The notes beneath the pieces are model-generated. The model searched no databases and was not told the origin of the DNA. It worked only from the letters and a program-made list of their open reading frames with translations. Of a stretch of DNA of 64,000 bases, positions 51,331 through 63,400 are shown one piece after another. The stretch is taken from positions 7,071,071-7,135,070 of the forward strand of contig NC_084893.1 of the NCBI RefSeq assembly GCF_958979055.1. Direction: 5' to 3'. The position numbers and the translations under genes were made by a program. Position 1 is the stretch's first letter. Each line of letters opens with the position of its first letter. Source of the DNA: Alnus glutinosa. Taxonomy: Eukaryota > Streptophyta > Magnoliopsida > Fagales > Betulaceae.

Positions 51331-53849
51331 ATGAGTGCCTCCGATTCCTTGCTCCAAAGCAATCAGACCATGATTTCTCAAATTCTCTTGATGCTCTTCT
51401 TCGGTTTTCTTACACCCATATTGTTTGTTTTATTGATCAAGCAAAGGAAGAAGCCTGACGAAGCAAAGAGGCTCCCTCCTGGTCCTCGGAAGCTGCCTCT
51501 GATTGGCAACCTCCACCAGCTTGGTGACTTCCCACATCGATCATTTCAACACCTTTCTGATGAACATGGACCGCTCATGTTCTTGCAACTAGGCTCAATA
51601 CCCACTTTGGTAATCTCCTCAGCCGGCACGGCAAGAGAGATTTTCAGAACCTATGATCGTATTTTTTCAGGCAGGCCTGTACTTTTTGCTGCAAAGAAGT
51701 TTAGTTATAATCTCTCTACCATGTCGTTTGCTCCCTATGGAGAGTACTGGAGGGAGGTCAGGAAGCTTGTAATCTTGGAAATACTTGGCGCCAGGAGGGT
51801 CCAAACATTCCAGGTTGTTAGGGAAGAAGAGGTTGCACTTATGATTGATTCTGTAGCCGCGGCCCTTTCTTTTGGTCCGGTCAATCTAAGTGAATTGACA
51901 CTTTTGCTGACAAATAACATCGTTTGTCGCGTGGCGTTTGGTAAGAAGTACGATGATGGAGGAGTTCATGAAATGATTCGTGAAACACAAGAATTATTGG
52001 GAGGATTCTGCATAGCAGACTTCTTTCCATGGATGGGGTGGCTAAACAAGTTTAATGGTCTTGGAACGAGGCTAGAAAAGAATTTTACAAAACTGGACGA
52101 GTTATATGAAAACGTGATTGAAGAGCACCTTGATCCAGCAAGGCCTGAACCTGAACCTGAGCATGAAGATCTTGTTGATGTCCTGCTCCGACTTCAGAAG
52201 GATTCAAATCAGGCCATTGCCCTCAATAATGACCAAATCAAGGGTGTCCTCACTGTACGCATCCCATCCTTCTCTTTTTCTTTTTCTTTTTCTCTTTTTA
52301 ATTTTTTAATTTTTTAATTTTTTTAATTTTTTTTAACCAAGGTATAGATAGAGGATTTTGCCTGAATAGATGTTTGGGACACCGAGCAAAGCGCGCGCTC
52401 CTTCTACATGAGTAAAAAATGCCTCGAACTTTTACTAGCGGGCATGATTCAAATAATCTTTCACACTTAAAAGAGAGTTGAACCTTACACTCACCGAAGT
52501 AAAAAAACAAAACACAAAAAATTGTACTACAAAGGAAGTCATCCCCTTCAAGAGCCAGTAAATGCATGGTCCTCCACTCTTTTATTGAAGTAAAAGGATA
52601 TATAATATTTTCTAGCCTACAGGCATACTATTTTCTTTTTTTAATTGATACTCTTAACAAAGAGCCCACTTTAGACTAAGTAGATGGATGGATAATATTT
52701 TTCATTTTAAATGAAAAAAATAGTATTTATTTTATAGTTTAAATTTAAAGTTGGTATATTTAATGATACACACGATTTCACGTTACTTAAATTATTTAAA
52801 AGACCTGTCAATGTTAATTTTATATACACGGTTAGAAATACCAACTTTAATTTATAACATGAAATGAATAATATCAATTTGATTTGAAATAGACAAAATC
52901 CTATTCTCAATAAGATGTAAGAATAGATTAGAAAATTAAACACCCTTTCACAATAACCAATGGAGTCAAGGCTTACGTGTGGTGCAAGTGCAAACACGGG
53001 AAAATGAAATGAAAAAGTTAAGAGATAGCTGATGGGAGATGGTACTTTGTATAACCGTAGAAAGCTTTCTTTTTTCTTGATTTTAATTTCTTTCTACCCA
53101 TGAAAAGCTTTCTTCCTATAAGATAAAAAAAAGTTCTTCTGTTAATTACCTATAAATCATAAGTGCTTAATTTATAAACTTTTGCCAGCGCGCCTTGGAA
53201 AAGTAAGAATTTTTTGCTGCGCGCTCTTTGTCAATACATGCAGGACATGTTCCTTGCAGGTACTGATACATCTTCAACCATACTAGTATGGATAATGGCT
53301 GAGCTGGTAAGGAATCCATCTATAATGCTAAGAGCACAGGATGAGGTAAGAGAAGCTGTGAAGGGAAAAGCAAAGGTGGAAGAAAGCGACCTTCCGAAAC
53401 TCATGTACTTAAAGCTAGTTGTGAAGGAGGGATTTAGACTCCATCCACCGGTCCCATTACTAGTTCCAAGGGAAACTACTGAGAGTTGCAGGATTGAAGG
53501 GTACCATATCCCTGCAAAAACAAGGGTGTTTGTCAATGTAAGATCGATAGGAAGGAATCAAAAACATTGGAAGAATCCAAATGAGTTCCAACCAGAGAGA
53601 TTCTTGGATAGCCCGATCGATTTTAGAGGAAAACACTTCGAGTTGTTACCGTTTGGGGCTGGCCGTAGGGGTTGTCCTGGAATAAACTTTGCAGTCCAGA
53701 TGATTGAGCTTGCACTAGCAAATCTCCTGCATCGTTTTGACTGGGAACTACCTCACGGAGTGAAAAAAGAAGATCTAGATATGGAAGAAGCTTTTGGGCT
53801 TACAATGCACAAAAAGCTTCCTCTTTGCCTCCTGGCTAAGCCTTTGTAA
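51331..53849 (+). CDS. Cytochrome P450, CYP71 family, CYP71B-like (CYP-B, copy 2)
   Basis: Exon 1 is 51331-52254 and exon 2 53244-53849, with a 989-bp phase-0 intron. The product is 509 residues with all motifs intact (LPPGPRKLPLIGN hinge, AGTDTS, EGFR, PERF, FGAGRRGCPG). It differs from copy 1 at about 15 positions; here the conserved forms TAREIF and ELPHG are kept, so this copy looks closer to the ancestral protein. The intron lacks the MITE and retains about 57 bp missing from copy 1 (near 52385-52440). Substrate unknown. Confidence 0.94.
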
Positions 53850-53921
53850 TATCACATGATGGAGCAGATTATAATTATCCATATATATGTTGTAACATTA
53901 CTACAGATATTCAATGCCACC

Positions 53922-55137
53922 CAGTGGCGGAGCCAGAATTTTGATTGAGGGGGTCAATTTTTTTTTTTAATGAATAAATAAAATTGAACAAAAATTAATT
54001 AAAAATATTAAAAAACATATAACTAGCAAAATAAATAAACAATTCAACAAAAGTTTTTTATTGTTTAAAACATATAAACAATAAGATGGTAATGGAAATT
54101 TTTTTCTTAAGCAAGAATTTTTTGATAAGTTTGTTAAATTTACCTTGACACGAGCTCGTTTAAAAAATTGATTGAAGCTCAATAGAATTATTGTTGTTCT
54201 CCATAATATTATTAGGTAACTAGAATAATATATTTCATACATACAATTAAAATATGTAACAAAAAATATATATTTTTAAACAATTAATTTAGAAGAAAAA
54301 TTTAAATATAAAAGCTTAATCAATGTAAAAGTTTAATTATCTAAATTTTTTTAAGAAAAAATTGATTTAAATTGATACGAATAGTTGAAGGCTTGATACA
54401 AATAGTTGAAGGCTTAGAACAGAAGAAATATTGTAGAAACTAGAAAGAATTGTTGGGGCATATTATGATTCTCTCATCGCAAATTCTTTCTCCTTCTCTA
54501 ATTTTTCTTTTCTGATTTGTGAAATTCCAGTATATCCGTACAGGCTGTATTGGTTTGGCAATAGACACGGTGTTGCAAATTAACAAGAGTTTAAATGTAA
54601 TAGGCTTAAAGTTGGCCGAAATTTCAAAAAAGAAGAAGAAAAAAAAAAATTTTTTTTAAAAAAAAAAGAAGGTAAAAGTTGGCCCTTTATTTATTTCATG
54701 GGCCTCATACTTTTTCCTTTCCAGGATTCTTTATCGTTTCCTTCAAAGTCTTGTTTTTATTAAAGTTTTTCAGTGTCAAAGAGTCGGTCCCAAAGTGTGC
54801 GTAACATTAGTAAAACGGTGCGTTTCCATTACTTAAACGATTCGTTTTGGCAAAACATTAAAAGTCATCTTCAACCTTTCATCTTCTTCAACCTTTCGTT
54901 TCATCGCCTGTACTGCGTGAACAGAGTCTGTGACCTTATTATCAACACCTGAACATAAAGAAAATCATGGCCACGGGTTGTCAATCCTGATCGTTTTGAA
55001 AAATATTTGCCCCTTAATGAACGGCTGAGGGTGGGCAGGCAGAGCATCTGAAAATTTTTACAAGCAGAGGAATGGAAATTTTTGGGAGGTGAGGGGGGGC
55101 ATTTGACCCCTCTCGACCCCCCCTCCCTCCGCCCCTG
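53922..55137. mobile_element. Non-autonomous hAT element, private to copy 2
   Basis: It begins CAGTGGCGGAGCC and ends CCCTCCGCCCCTG, with an exact 8-bp target-site duplication ATGCCACC (53914-53921 and 55138-55145). Copy 1 has the empty site near 33241 (aatgccaccccatat). The 1216-bp interior is AT-rich and has no transposase. It lies about 70 bp downstream of the CYP-B stop codon, probably within or next to its 3' UTR. Confidence 0.95.
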
Positions 55138-56516
55138 ATGCCACCCCATATATAGTTGTTTCTAGTTTTTCTTTAAGGAAGAATGATAGACACAAATTAG
55201 AAGACAGCAATTAAGGATGGTTTTCAATAGCTTCATCTTGGTTGAACTCTATTAGAATATTTCCATAACATTCTCAGGATATTAAGGATATATTCGATCT
55301 CCTCATATTTTAGTATTATTGTTCATTACGGTATTGTTATTTATGTGAGAATATTTCTATAATGTTCTCATTATATTATGGAAATATTCTCTACATAGTA
55401 CGGTAATATTTGCTACCGTATTTGATCACTATTGTAAATATGCTAGGAATAATTTGTGATTTTGGAATAGACACAAATTTCCTATAAACCGATTTATAGG
55501 AAATTTCATACAATCCACGTATAAGAATGACATGTATCCTTTAAACATATGAGAAGCGTATGTTTTTTTATTAATGCTTTTGAAAAAGCATATATGCATA
55601 TGATACTTCTCACATGCTAAATGACACATGTCAATTTTATAGGTGGGTTGTATAAAATTTGCTACAAACCAATTTATAGGAAAATTTTGTCCGTTTGTAA
55701 TTATTGTATTTCTAATTATTTTCTGGCCTCAGCCAACTATAAATAGGTCATTTTATTGTTCTCACCTTCTCTAGCTAGCTATCATTTATTTATTTATTTT
55801 ATAATAGCACATATGTGACTAATATTTTTTTCTTAACTAAATTATGACATTTTTAAGTAATTGAGATATTTACTCGAAGACATGCATTAAATATCCACAT
55901 TGTGCAAAAAATTTCATGCACAATTAGTAGAAATTAATTTGTCTCAGTTCACTGCAAAATAGTGTCAAGTATTCGAAATTGATACCTATGAGCTAGCAAA
56001 GATGAAATTACGCTCAATGACCCCAGTCCCCAATTACACCTAGAGTGAATATATAGATGTACGTTTTCAATCCAATTACAACAATTATTAGCAAATTAAA
56101 ATTAATAATCACACATAATATCACCAACATCAACAAAAGTATAAAACAAATCAAACACACATATTTTGTTGACAAATTAAGTGAAAATCTTTTGAAAAAT
56201 TCTTTAAAAATAAAATTACAATGGGGTAGCAAAACCTAAGAAACTCGTCATCTACTATAGAATAATCAAATTACACAGTTTATACTTATAAAACCTTTGT
56301 CATTAAACCTAATATGTATCCCCGGCCAACGAACGATCCATTTGTCTCTACTGCAGTAGTTCAAGAACTCTGACCAATTCTTCTACGGAGTCTCTTCTTG
56401 CAACTTGAAACTCGATCTAGTGGTTGAAGGTTTTTATGAATTTGTGCGGTATAAACAAAGTCTAAAAGAGGTATAAAAGTGAAAACATATGGATGCAAAA
56501 AGTCTCTTAACATGAT
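55138..56516. other. 3' flank of CYP-B copy 2
   Basis: Matches 33240-35504 without the LINE. AT-rich, with the diverged foldback MITE at about 55468-55692. No gene recognised. Confidence 0.5.
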
Positions 56517-58950
56517 AAATATCGTCCTCGAGGTCTTAAAAAAATTGTACACTCCGAGATTTATATATATATATATACCTTGAGAAAACACAATGTTTTA
56601 CTGCAAGTTAATTGATTTCTCAAAAAGACAATTTTTTAAGGGTGGCACTCAAACGGGAGATTGACTTATGTTGGTAGCTTTCGAACGCTGTCCAACCGCT
56701 GTTCCAACTGAGCGCTTGTACCAATTATATGCGATCCTCCTTCCGTTTGAATGACAATCGATCTTGGGTTCGACCGTGGTGTTCTGCTAGGCTCAATTGT
56801 TTCTTATATCCTTAGCCGTTCAGACGAGAAACCGTTTCGACGACTGGCAAGTTTGGAATCCTTAAATTTATTTATTGAAGCATCTCGTTCAGACGTTGTG
56901 TGCCTGCTGCCACACCAACCGATAAGATCTAGACATCAACTACTTGTTCGGACGTCCTCCGAACGTCACTCTGACTGAGTGAATTTGGTTCACTTCATTG
57001 ACATACGTCGTTTGGACCCTATGGGACTGCTAATCCAAGTCCAACCGAGTGGTTTTGCCTCCGAACTTGGTTTTCTGTACGATTCCTAAGTCAGATTCTA
57101 ATAAACAATTTCAAGAAGTATTTATAGTACGTGAATATCAAAAAGATTAGAGAGATTTAATATATGAGGTAGTGGCATATTTATAAGCATGTACATAGTT
57201 CTGATATAATAGGTGCTCTAATATAATTCAATTAAAAGTCTTATCCCCAAATTGTGTGAGATTAGACTTATCTTCTAAAGAGTTCAATTCGGGTACGACT
57301 AGTATTCAGCTGAGTCATATCCCATAAATACTGCCCGTAATATTAAGATAAACATATCAGCCTGTTTTATCCATATTGCCTTGTGGTAGTCCCGAAAAAT
57401 TCATTTCCGGGATTAGTGGATATAGACATCCTGTATGTTCTGTCTTGTGTTACTGGGGCAATAATGTTTCGAGACTGTGACGACCAACTGGGTCTTCATA
57501 GGCCTTGCTTTGGGCCTGTTGAATTAATTGGGCCCACAAATTCAATTATGGGCTTGCTTGGGCTTTCGAGAGTAATAATTTTTTCCAACATATGGTCAGC
57601 TTGGGTTGTCTTGTGCCCAAATGTTTATTTGGTGCCTTTGACCAATTATTAGGAAATAGTTTTTTTTTTTTTTTTTTTTTTTTTTTATTTGGTGTAAATC
57701 TTTGTATAATTTTTTTTTTTTTTTGCAAAATTTAATAATTAATTTATCAAAAAGATGGACAACAAATATACAAAAATATATATAAAAGTGTATCAAGTCT
57801 CATTAAGGGATAAGGTCGAGCAAGGGTTGGTATTGAAGATCCCTCACCCCTTCCTTCTCCTTAGGAAATTTTTTTGAATGATTGAAAAATAGGATTGATA
57901 CGATATAAGGTTGAAATAATTTATATGAAAAAGTGAAAAAATAAAAAAAAAAAAATAAAAAAAAAAAATTTGTATTGTAGTGAATTTTTTTATTTAAGAA
58001 GTAATAAAAAAGTTTTAATGCAATATAAAAAGTTAAAAAAAGTTAAAAATATTTTAAAGTTAATAATTTTTGAAAGAAGTGAAAATGAAAAAAGAAGAGG
58101 AGAAAGTAAATTTAAAACAGGCATGTGTAGTTAGGTAGGCATTTTTTTTTTTTTTTTTGTCCCTCAAGATTGTGTAAAAGGTCAAGTTTGAGTGATGGTG
58201 ATATACAATTTTAATCGTAGTAGAACCAATGAATGAATATGATGTACGTTGAAAGGCAATGAAAAATGACATGATCATTTAATATTCTGTATGCTATCAT
58301 CATTAAAAAGTTTGACCAATAATGTTTTAGAAAAAGACGTTATTGGTTTCCGCGTGAATCTCACAGTCTAATAATAATTTTGAAAAGTAAAAAGATGAGA
58401 GAAAAATTAAGTAAAGAAATAAATCATTTTTCTATTTGGTAAGCCTTTTCTAATTGGACTTTCTATTTATAAATCATCTTTCTCTTATACTTTTTTTTAA
58501 AAAAAAGTATCAATCGTTAAATCTGTAGAACTCACATCTTTATTTTTATAGATCTTACATATCTAATTATTGATTTTCAAGAAGAAGAAGAAAAAAATAA
58601 AAAAAAAAAAATAAATAAATAAAAAAAACACGATAAGAGAAGGATGTGAGAATAATAAATAACATTTTTTTTTTTTCCTTCTGAAAGTACCCCTGGTAAA
58701 ATGCTTAACTACCCAATTAAGTACTGTTAAATACTTTACCAAAGAGATCTACGATCAGTTTTTTTTTCTTTCTTCTTGTAAGTATTATTAAATCATTGAT
58801 TATTTTTTAAAATGAAAGTAATAAAAGATTATAAATTTAATCATTTAATTAATATATTAATACATATAAATATATACTTGCATAATTATATGAAAATGCG
58901 TATAAACATAGCTTCTGATTCACATGTTTAGGAAATTGGTACATCATGTG
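56517..58950. other. Intergenic DNA between the duplication and the RGLG gene
   Basis: 56590-57110 has a more balanced composition with repeated cgttcagacg / ttcggacgtcc words, which suggests an old repeat, but no protein is recognised. 57520-57600 has several gggcc/gggctt words. From 57660 the DNA is very A/T-rich with long homopolymers. No gene is supported. Confidence 0.45.
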
Positions 58951-59131
58951 TAACGTTAAAAATTACATTTGCATTTCACTGCGATCTTATTTTAATAATG
59001 CGACAGTGTCAATTAATTTTTTGAATAAATTCTTATGAAAAATAAATAAATTAAAAAATTAATTAGCATTACTACGACTGCATAATAAAGCAACAGTGAA
59101 ATAAAAATGTAATTTTCAATTTCAGTCGTTA
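58951..59131. mobile_element. Foldback MITE-like sequence
   Basis: aacgttaaaaattacattt ... cactg with gcgacagtg on the left is mirrored by aacagtgaaataaaaatgtaatttt ... gtcgtt on the right around an attaattttttg / aaaaaattaatt centre: an imperfect inverted repeat of about 180 bp. Flank duplication unclear. Confidence 0.55.
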
Positions 59132-59201
59132 TATTATATATGATTGGGAACAATGAATCCCATGACTCGACAGACTCGTTGGATGAATCCTACATAATAC
59201 G

Positions 59202-59394
59202 ACAAATATTGATGGGATTTTGCTGTGAGTTGTGGACAATCATGAGTTAACTTTGATTTCTTTTTTTATGCATTGGATAAGCTTCATTCCCAGTACCTAC
59301 CGCTCAATTAATGTCAAAAAGCTTTTTTTTATAAATGTAACTTCTTAAAAATGAAGTTACAAATATTGATGGGATTTTGCTGTGAGTTGTGGAC
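59202..59394 (+). repeat. 36-bp perfect direct repeat in the RGLG upstream region
   Basis: The 36 bases beginning acaaatattgatggg and ending gagttgtggac occur at 59202-59237 and again, without mismatch, at 59359-59394, 157 bp apart. They lie a few hundred bases upstream of the presumed 5' UTR exon. Confidence 0.9.
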
Positions 59395-59539
59395 GTTGGC
59401 TGTCGTTGTCCCTTAACTCGCTTTCGGGAAAAAACAAATGCGACCCTTAAAATGAAGGCTTTTCTGCAAAGGAAACTTCCTGGAACCAGTGGTGACCAGT
59501 AACTTCGGATCCTGTACTGCTTTACGCCCATGGACTTCT

Positions 59540-60404
59540 CCGCCCACTGAGACTACCTTCACCCACGTCTATCACATTACCCCAGAAAAAGAATGTTTTT
59601 TGGCCGTCGTTGACTGGCTCCCAGCAAGGTAAAACAGCCTTTGATGTTTTCATAAATCTGATAAGAATTTGATGTGCTTGTTCTTGTTTAGTTTTGTAAT
59701 TTGGGTAGTTTTGATGGGATGGTGTTTGATTTGGACAACTGGGGTTTTGTTGTTACGTCTTTAGCTATAAAGGGTTATGGAGCTATGAATTTGTGATTCA
59801 GCTTCAGGAATTTTATCTATTTTTGGATTGTAAATTATGGGTTGGCAACTAAGGACTAGAAAGTAAGAAGACATGTCTTTGTTGTTGGCGTCAGCATCTT
59901 AGGAATACGTCTTTTTGCTTCATGGGAGCCAAAAATTGCCTTAATTTTCTGTTCTCGGAGTAAGAAAAGTACTTTATGAAGATTTCCTTTTTGAGGTCGT
60001 GAAATGGCCCATTCTGATATAGTTCGTTTAAGACTAGGAATATTTTTCATTTGAGGTTTGTTCATCAAATGAGTAAAACCTACATTGATTTTCTCTACCA
60101 CTTCCAAAGTTATTTATTTGTCAGTTGTCAATATAAATCCAAATCTTGGAATTGCATTAAAGCTCAATCATTTCTAAACCTCTAGCAATTTTTTTGGTGT
60201 ATTAACAGTCACAGGAACAAAAGAAGAGGTATCCAAATTCTGAATCTCTGGAATGCTTCATTTTTTTGGTCAATTAGGGTTTCAGGGTGTTGAGTTTGCT
60301 CAAAAAGGGTTTTGAATTTGCTTCAAATGCTCGTATGTCATTTGGTAAGTTTTGTTCTCATTTGTTGGATGTTGCAGAATTTCTGTAGGATATAGATCGA
60401 GTTG
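59540..60404 (+). promoter_or_regulatory. Presumed 5' UTR exon and leader intron of the RGLG gene
   Basis: A GC-richer stretch ends in ccagcaag followed by gtaaaac at about 59628. A branch/pyrimidine-rich sequence and gttgcag before aatttctgtagg at 60378 look like the matching acceptor, 27 bp before the start codon. This would be a 5' UTR intron of about 750 bp. The transcription start is not determined. Confidence 0.5.
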
Positions 60405-63400
60405 ATGGGTGGGATTATTTCAAAGCGGGAAAGTCCTAGACAGGCGTCATCTAGAGAATCTGATTCGTACTCATGGAATCATCCCAGTTATCCACAGTCA
60501 CCGTATCCACAACCAAGTCAGGACTACAGGCCACATCAGCATTTTGCACCTCCACCTCAAACCTATGGTGGTGGTCAGGCCCCCGAGTCAAGAAGGAGGT
60601 TAGAGAGGAAGTTTTCAAAGATAGATGATAATTATAATAGCCTGGAGCAGGTAATATAATACTTTCTGTTTCTAAGTGAATGAACTCGTGTAATTGCGGA
60701 TGACTAGAGTAGCAAGTCTCTTTCAAAGTCATATCTTACTTTCACTGGGACTGTATTTAACGGTTTCCATACTCCGAAAGCACTGGTGTTTTACTCTTTG
60801 AATTTGTTGCGACTTTAAACCACATTCACATTTTTTTCTTTTATTAAGTAGAAGATGTTTTATATTATCATTGCTGTAATAATACTTTAGATACTTAAAA
60901 GTGGGAGTTTCACTTTTATGGCATACATTAATGATTTGGCAGTGCGTTGAGTGTGAAATGGTTATTCTTTCTTAAATGATATTATTTTCTAACACTTGAT
61001 GAAATGATCATGATTTACACCTAAATGTACCTGATATTGTTAGTGCTAAGTGGTTAGTTTCTGTCTCCTTGTCGATGCAAAACATTGTATGGTGCCTTGG
61101 TGAGGCATTTGACTCTGCATGTGTAGTTAGTTATATGAATTGTAACAATTTGCTTCTTGCTATGAGTGATCCTCTTTACAAGCTGTGCTGATATTGGACA
61201 TGTCCTTGATGTGGTCAACCATGTGGCAGGAACATGGGATAATGTGTTAATAGATATTTACTTATTCCCATTTCATAAATTGTACACACACAGATCCATG
61301 TATGTGGATGTATTGAAGCCTTACTTGGCACTCCAGTTCACTGAGAGGGAGAAGATGTAGAAGATTGCTTTGTTCTTCATGCGTCTCAACTTGTTTTCAC
61401 CTACTGGTGTTTGCTGTAGTTGAAAATGTAACTGTTCGGTTGCATTTGTCTATGTCTAGCTGTATGTTGATATCTACTGTTTTTGAACAGAATATGAACT
61501 ATTATTGTAATTGTTTTTACTCATGTCTGTGTCTGGGTGTTATCTTGATATCTTTGAAGAAAACATAAATTAATTTTTGAACAAAATATGAGTTTTAGAT
61601 AGTTGTGCTTACTGATGGGCAGATCTGTATTGGTAGTTTAGCTAATCACTAGTATTATGATGTTGTGAAATACTCTACTTGCCTCAGGTTACTGAAGCAT
61701 TGGCACGCGCTGGCCTGGAGTCTTCCAATCTTATTGTTGGTATTGACTTCACAAAGAGCAATGAGTGGACAGGTTTGACCTCCTATTGGTGCATATAAGC
61801 CCTTCTTTCAAGCTTTAGTAAAACATGCTTAACTTGCTTTTGCATTTAGGCGCAAGGTCCTTCCACCGGAAAAGTTTGCATCACATTGGAAACGAACAAA
61901 ATCCCTACGAGCAGGCAATATCTATTATTGGAAAGACATTGTCCTCGTTTGATGAGGATAACATGATTCCCTGTTTTGGATTTGGAGATGGTATTTCTTC
62001 TATAGAGGTCTTACATTGGTACTTTCTCTTTTTGTTTTTAAATTTGTCCTCTAGGTATCTAAAATTGTATTTAATTCTACACATGGACAGCATCAACGCA
62101 TGATCAAGAGGTTTTCAGTTTCTATTCAGATGAGAGATTTTGTAATGGATTTGAAGAAGTATTGAGACGATATAGAGAATTGGTCCCTCATCTACGACTT
62201 GCAGGTTTGAATCTGACTTATTCTTATCATCTTCTGTTTTGAATTGGTCTTTGCTTATTGTTCTTTTGTTCCCTTTACTGTGACAGGGCCAACATCATTT
62301 GCCCCTATTGTTGAAAGGGCCATCACTATTGTTGAGCAAAGTGGTGGCCAGTATCATGTGTTACTGATAATAGCTGATGGGCAGGTACTTTGACTCTGGT
62401 CTGCACTTTGTAGCTATTTACTAGACTCTTGATCTAGCTGCACACTTTACAAACTAGCTGTACTCCTGATCTAGCTGTACTAATATGATTCTGTAATTTC
62501 TAGTACCACTTATCAGATGCAAAAGAAAGGTTTTAATGTTGAGTAATTAAAGTAATTAAAGTGCTAGATTTGAGAAATTGTCAAAATTTATCTTTTGATT
62601 CCAATCTGTTTGAAACTTATCTAGCTCTTGCCCAAAGAATTCCAGAATTATAAGTCTGGGATTTGGCAGGTTGAGTGTAGCCATGAATAAAATTTGCATA
62701 ACTCTGTATACCTCTTGACCTGCTTGCCAAGCAAACATGAAATATAAGAATTATACGTAAGGAGATCGTCATAGTTCTATGGCATTGTTAATAACAAGAG
62801 CATGTTAAATTAATGACTATTATCATATTAAATTGAGAGAAAGCATGGTGAAGAGATAGAGGCAGAGTTCCTCGGGCGCCAAGAGTTTGGAGATATTTGT
62901 GTCAAGAGCTAATCAAATAGATTTTCCAGCCATTCATATATGCTAGTAGCTTATGAGTGGTTCTAGTATCTTATTAATGGTTCTGGCCACAGATATTTTC
63001 GTCAGGGGCTAAAAATCAAATACCCAATGGTTCTAGTAGCTTATCGGATTTCCTCATTGATGAAAGTATTAGCAATTAAAGCAGAATCTTAGAGTGAAGT
63101 AACATCTCATTGGATTTGTAACTTTGTCCTAGAGGAAGCTAGAGCTAACAAATATTAACAAAATATTATGTCCATGTTCCAGTTTAACCCAAAAGGTCTA
63201 TATATATTAGTGCAGTATTACTTACAGCTCGAAAATCCTATGGTTTGCAATGCCAATGAGCTTTAACTCAAATGGTACTTCCTCCCATTGTAGCAAGGTG
63301 GAGGGTGAGGTCGTGGGTTCATGTCCTACTGGGTGCATAACTTACCAGTAAAAAAACATAAAAATGCCTATGTTTTGCAATGGAAAGTTTAGTTTCACTT

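Larger units (their letters stand above)
35536..56516. repeat. Tandem segmental duplication, copy 2
   Basis: The second unit, same orientation and gene order as 11684-35504. Private to this copy are a TRIM retroelement (35639-36163) and a hAT element (53922-55137). It carries the empty sites for five copy-1 insertions. 36467 to about 48275 is nearly identical to copy 1. Confidence 0.95.

Noticed and set aside
56361..56591. Minus-strand peptide containing a charged helix-like segment shared with 35340-35420
   Set aside because: Both copies have stop codons right after the similar part and no family could be recognised; treated as non-coding.
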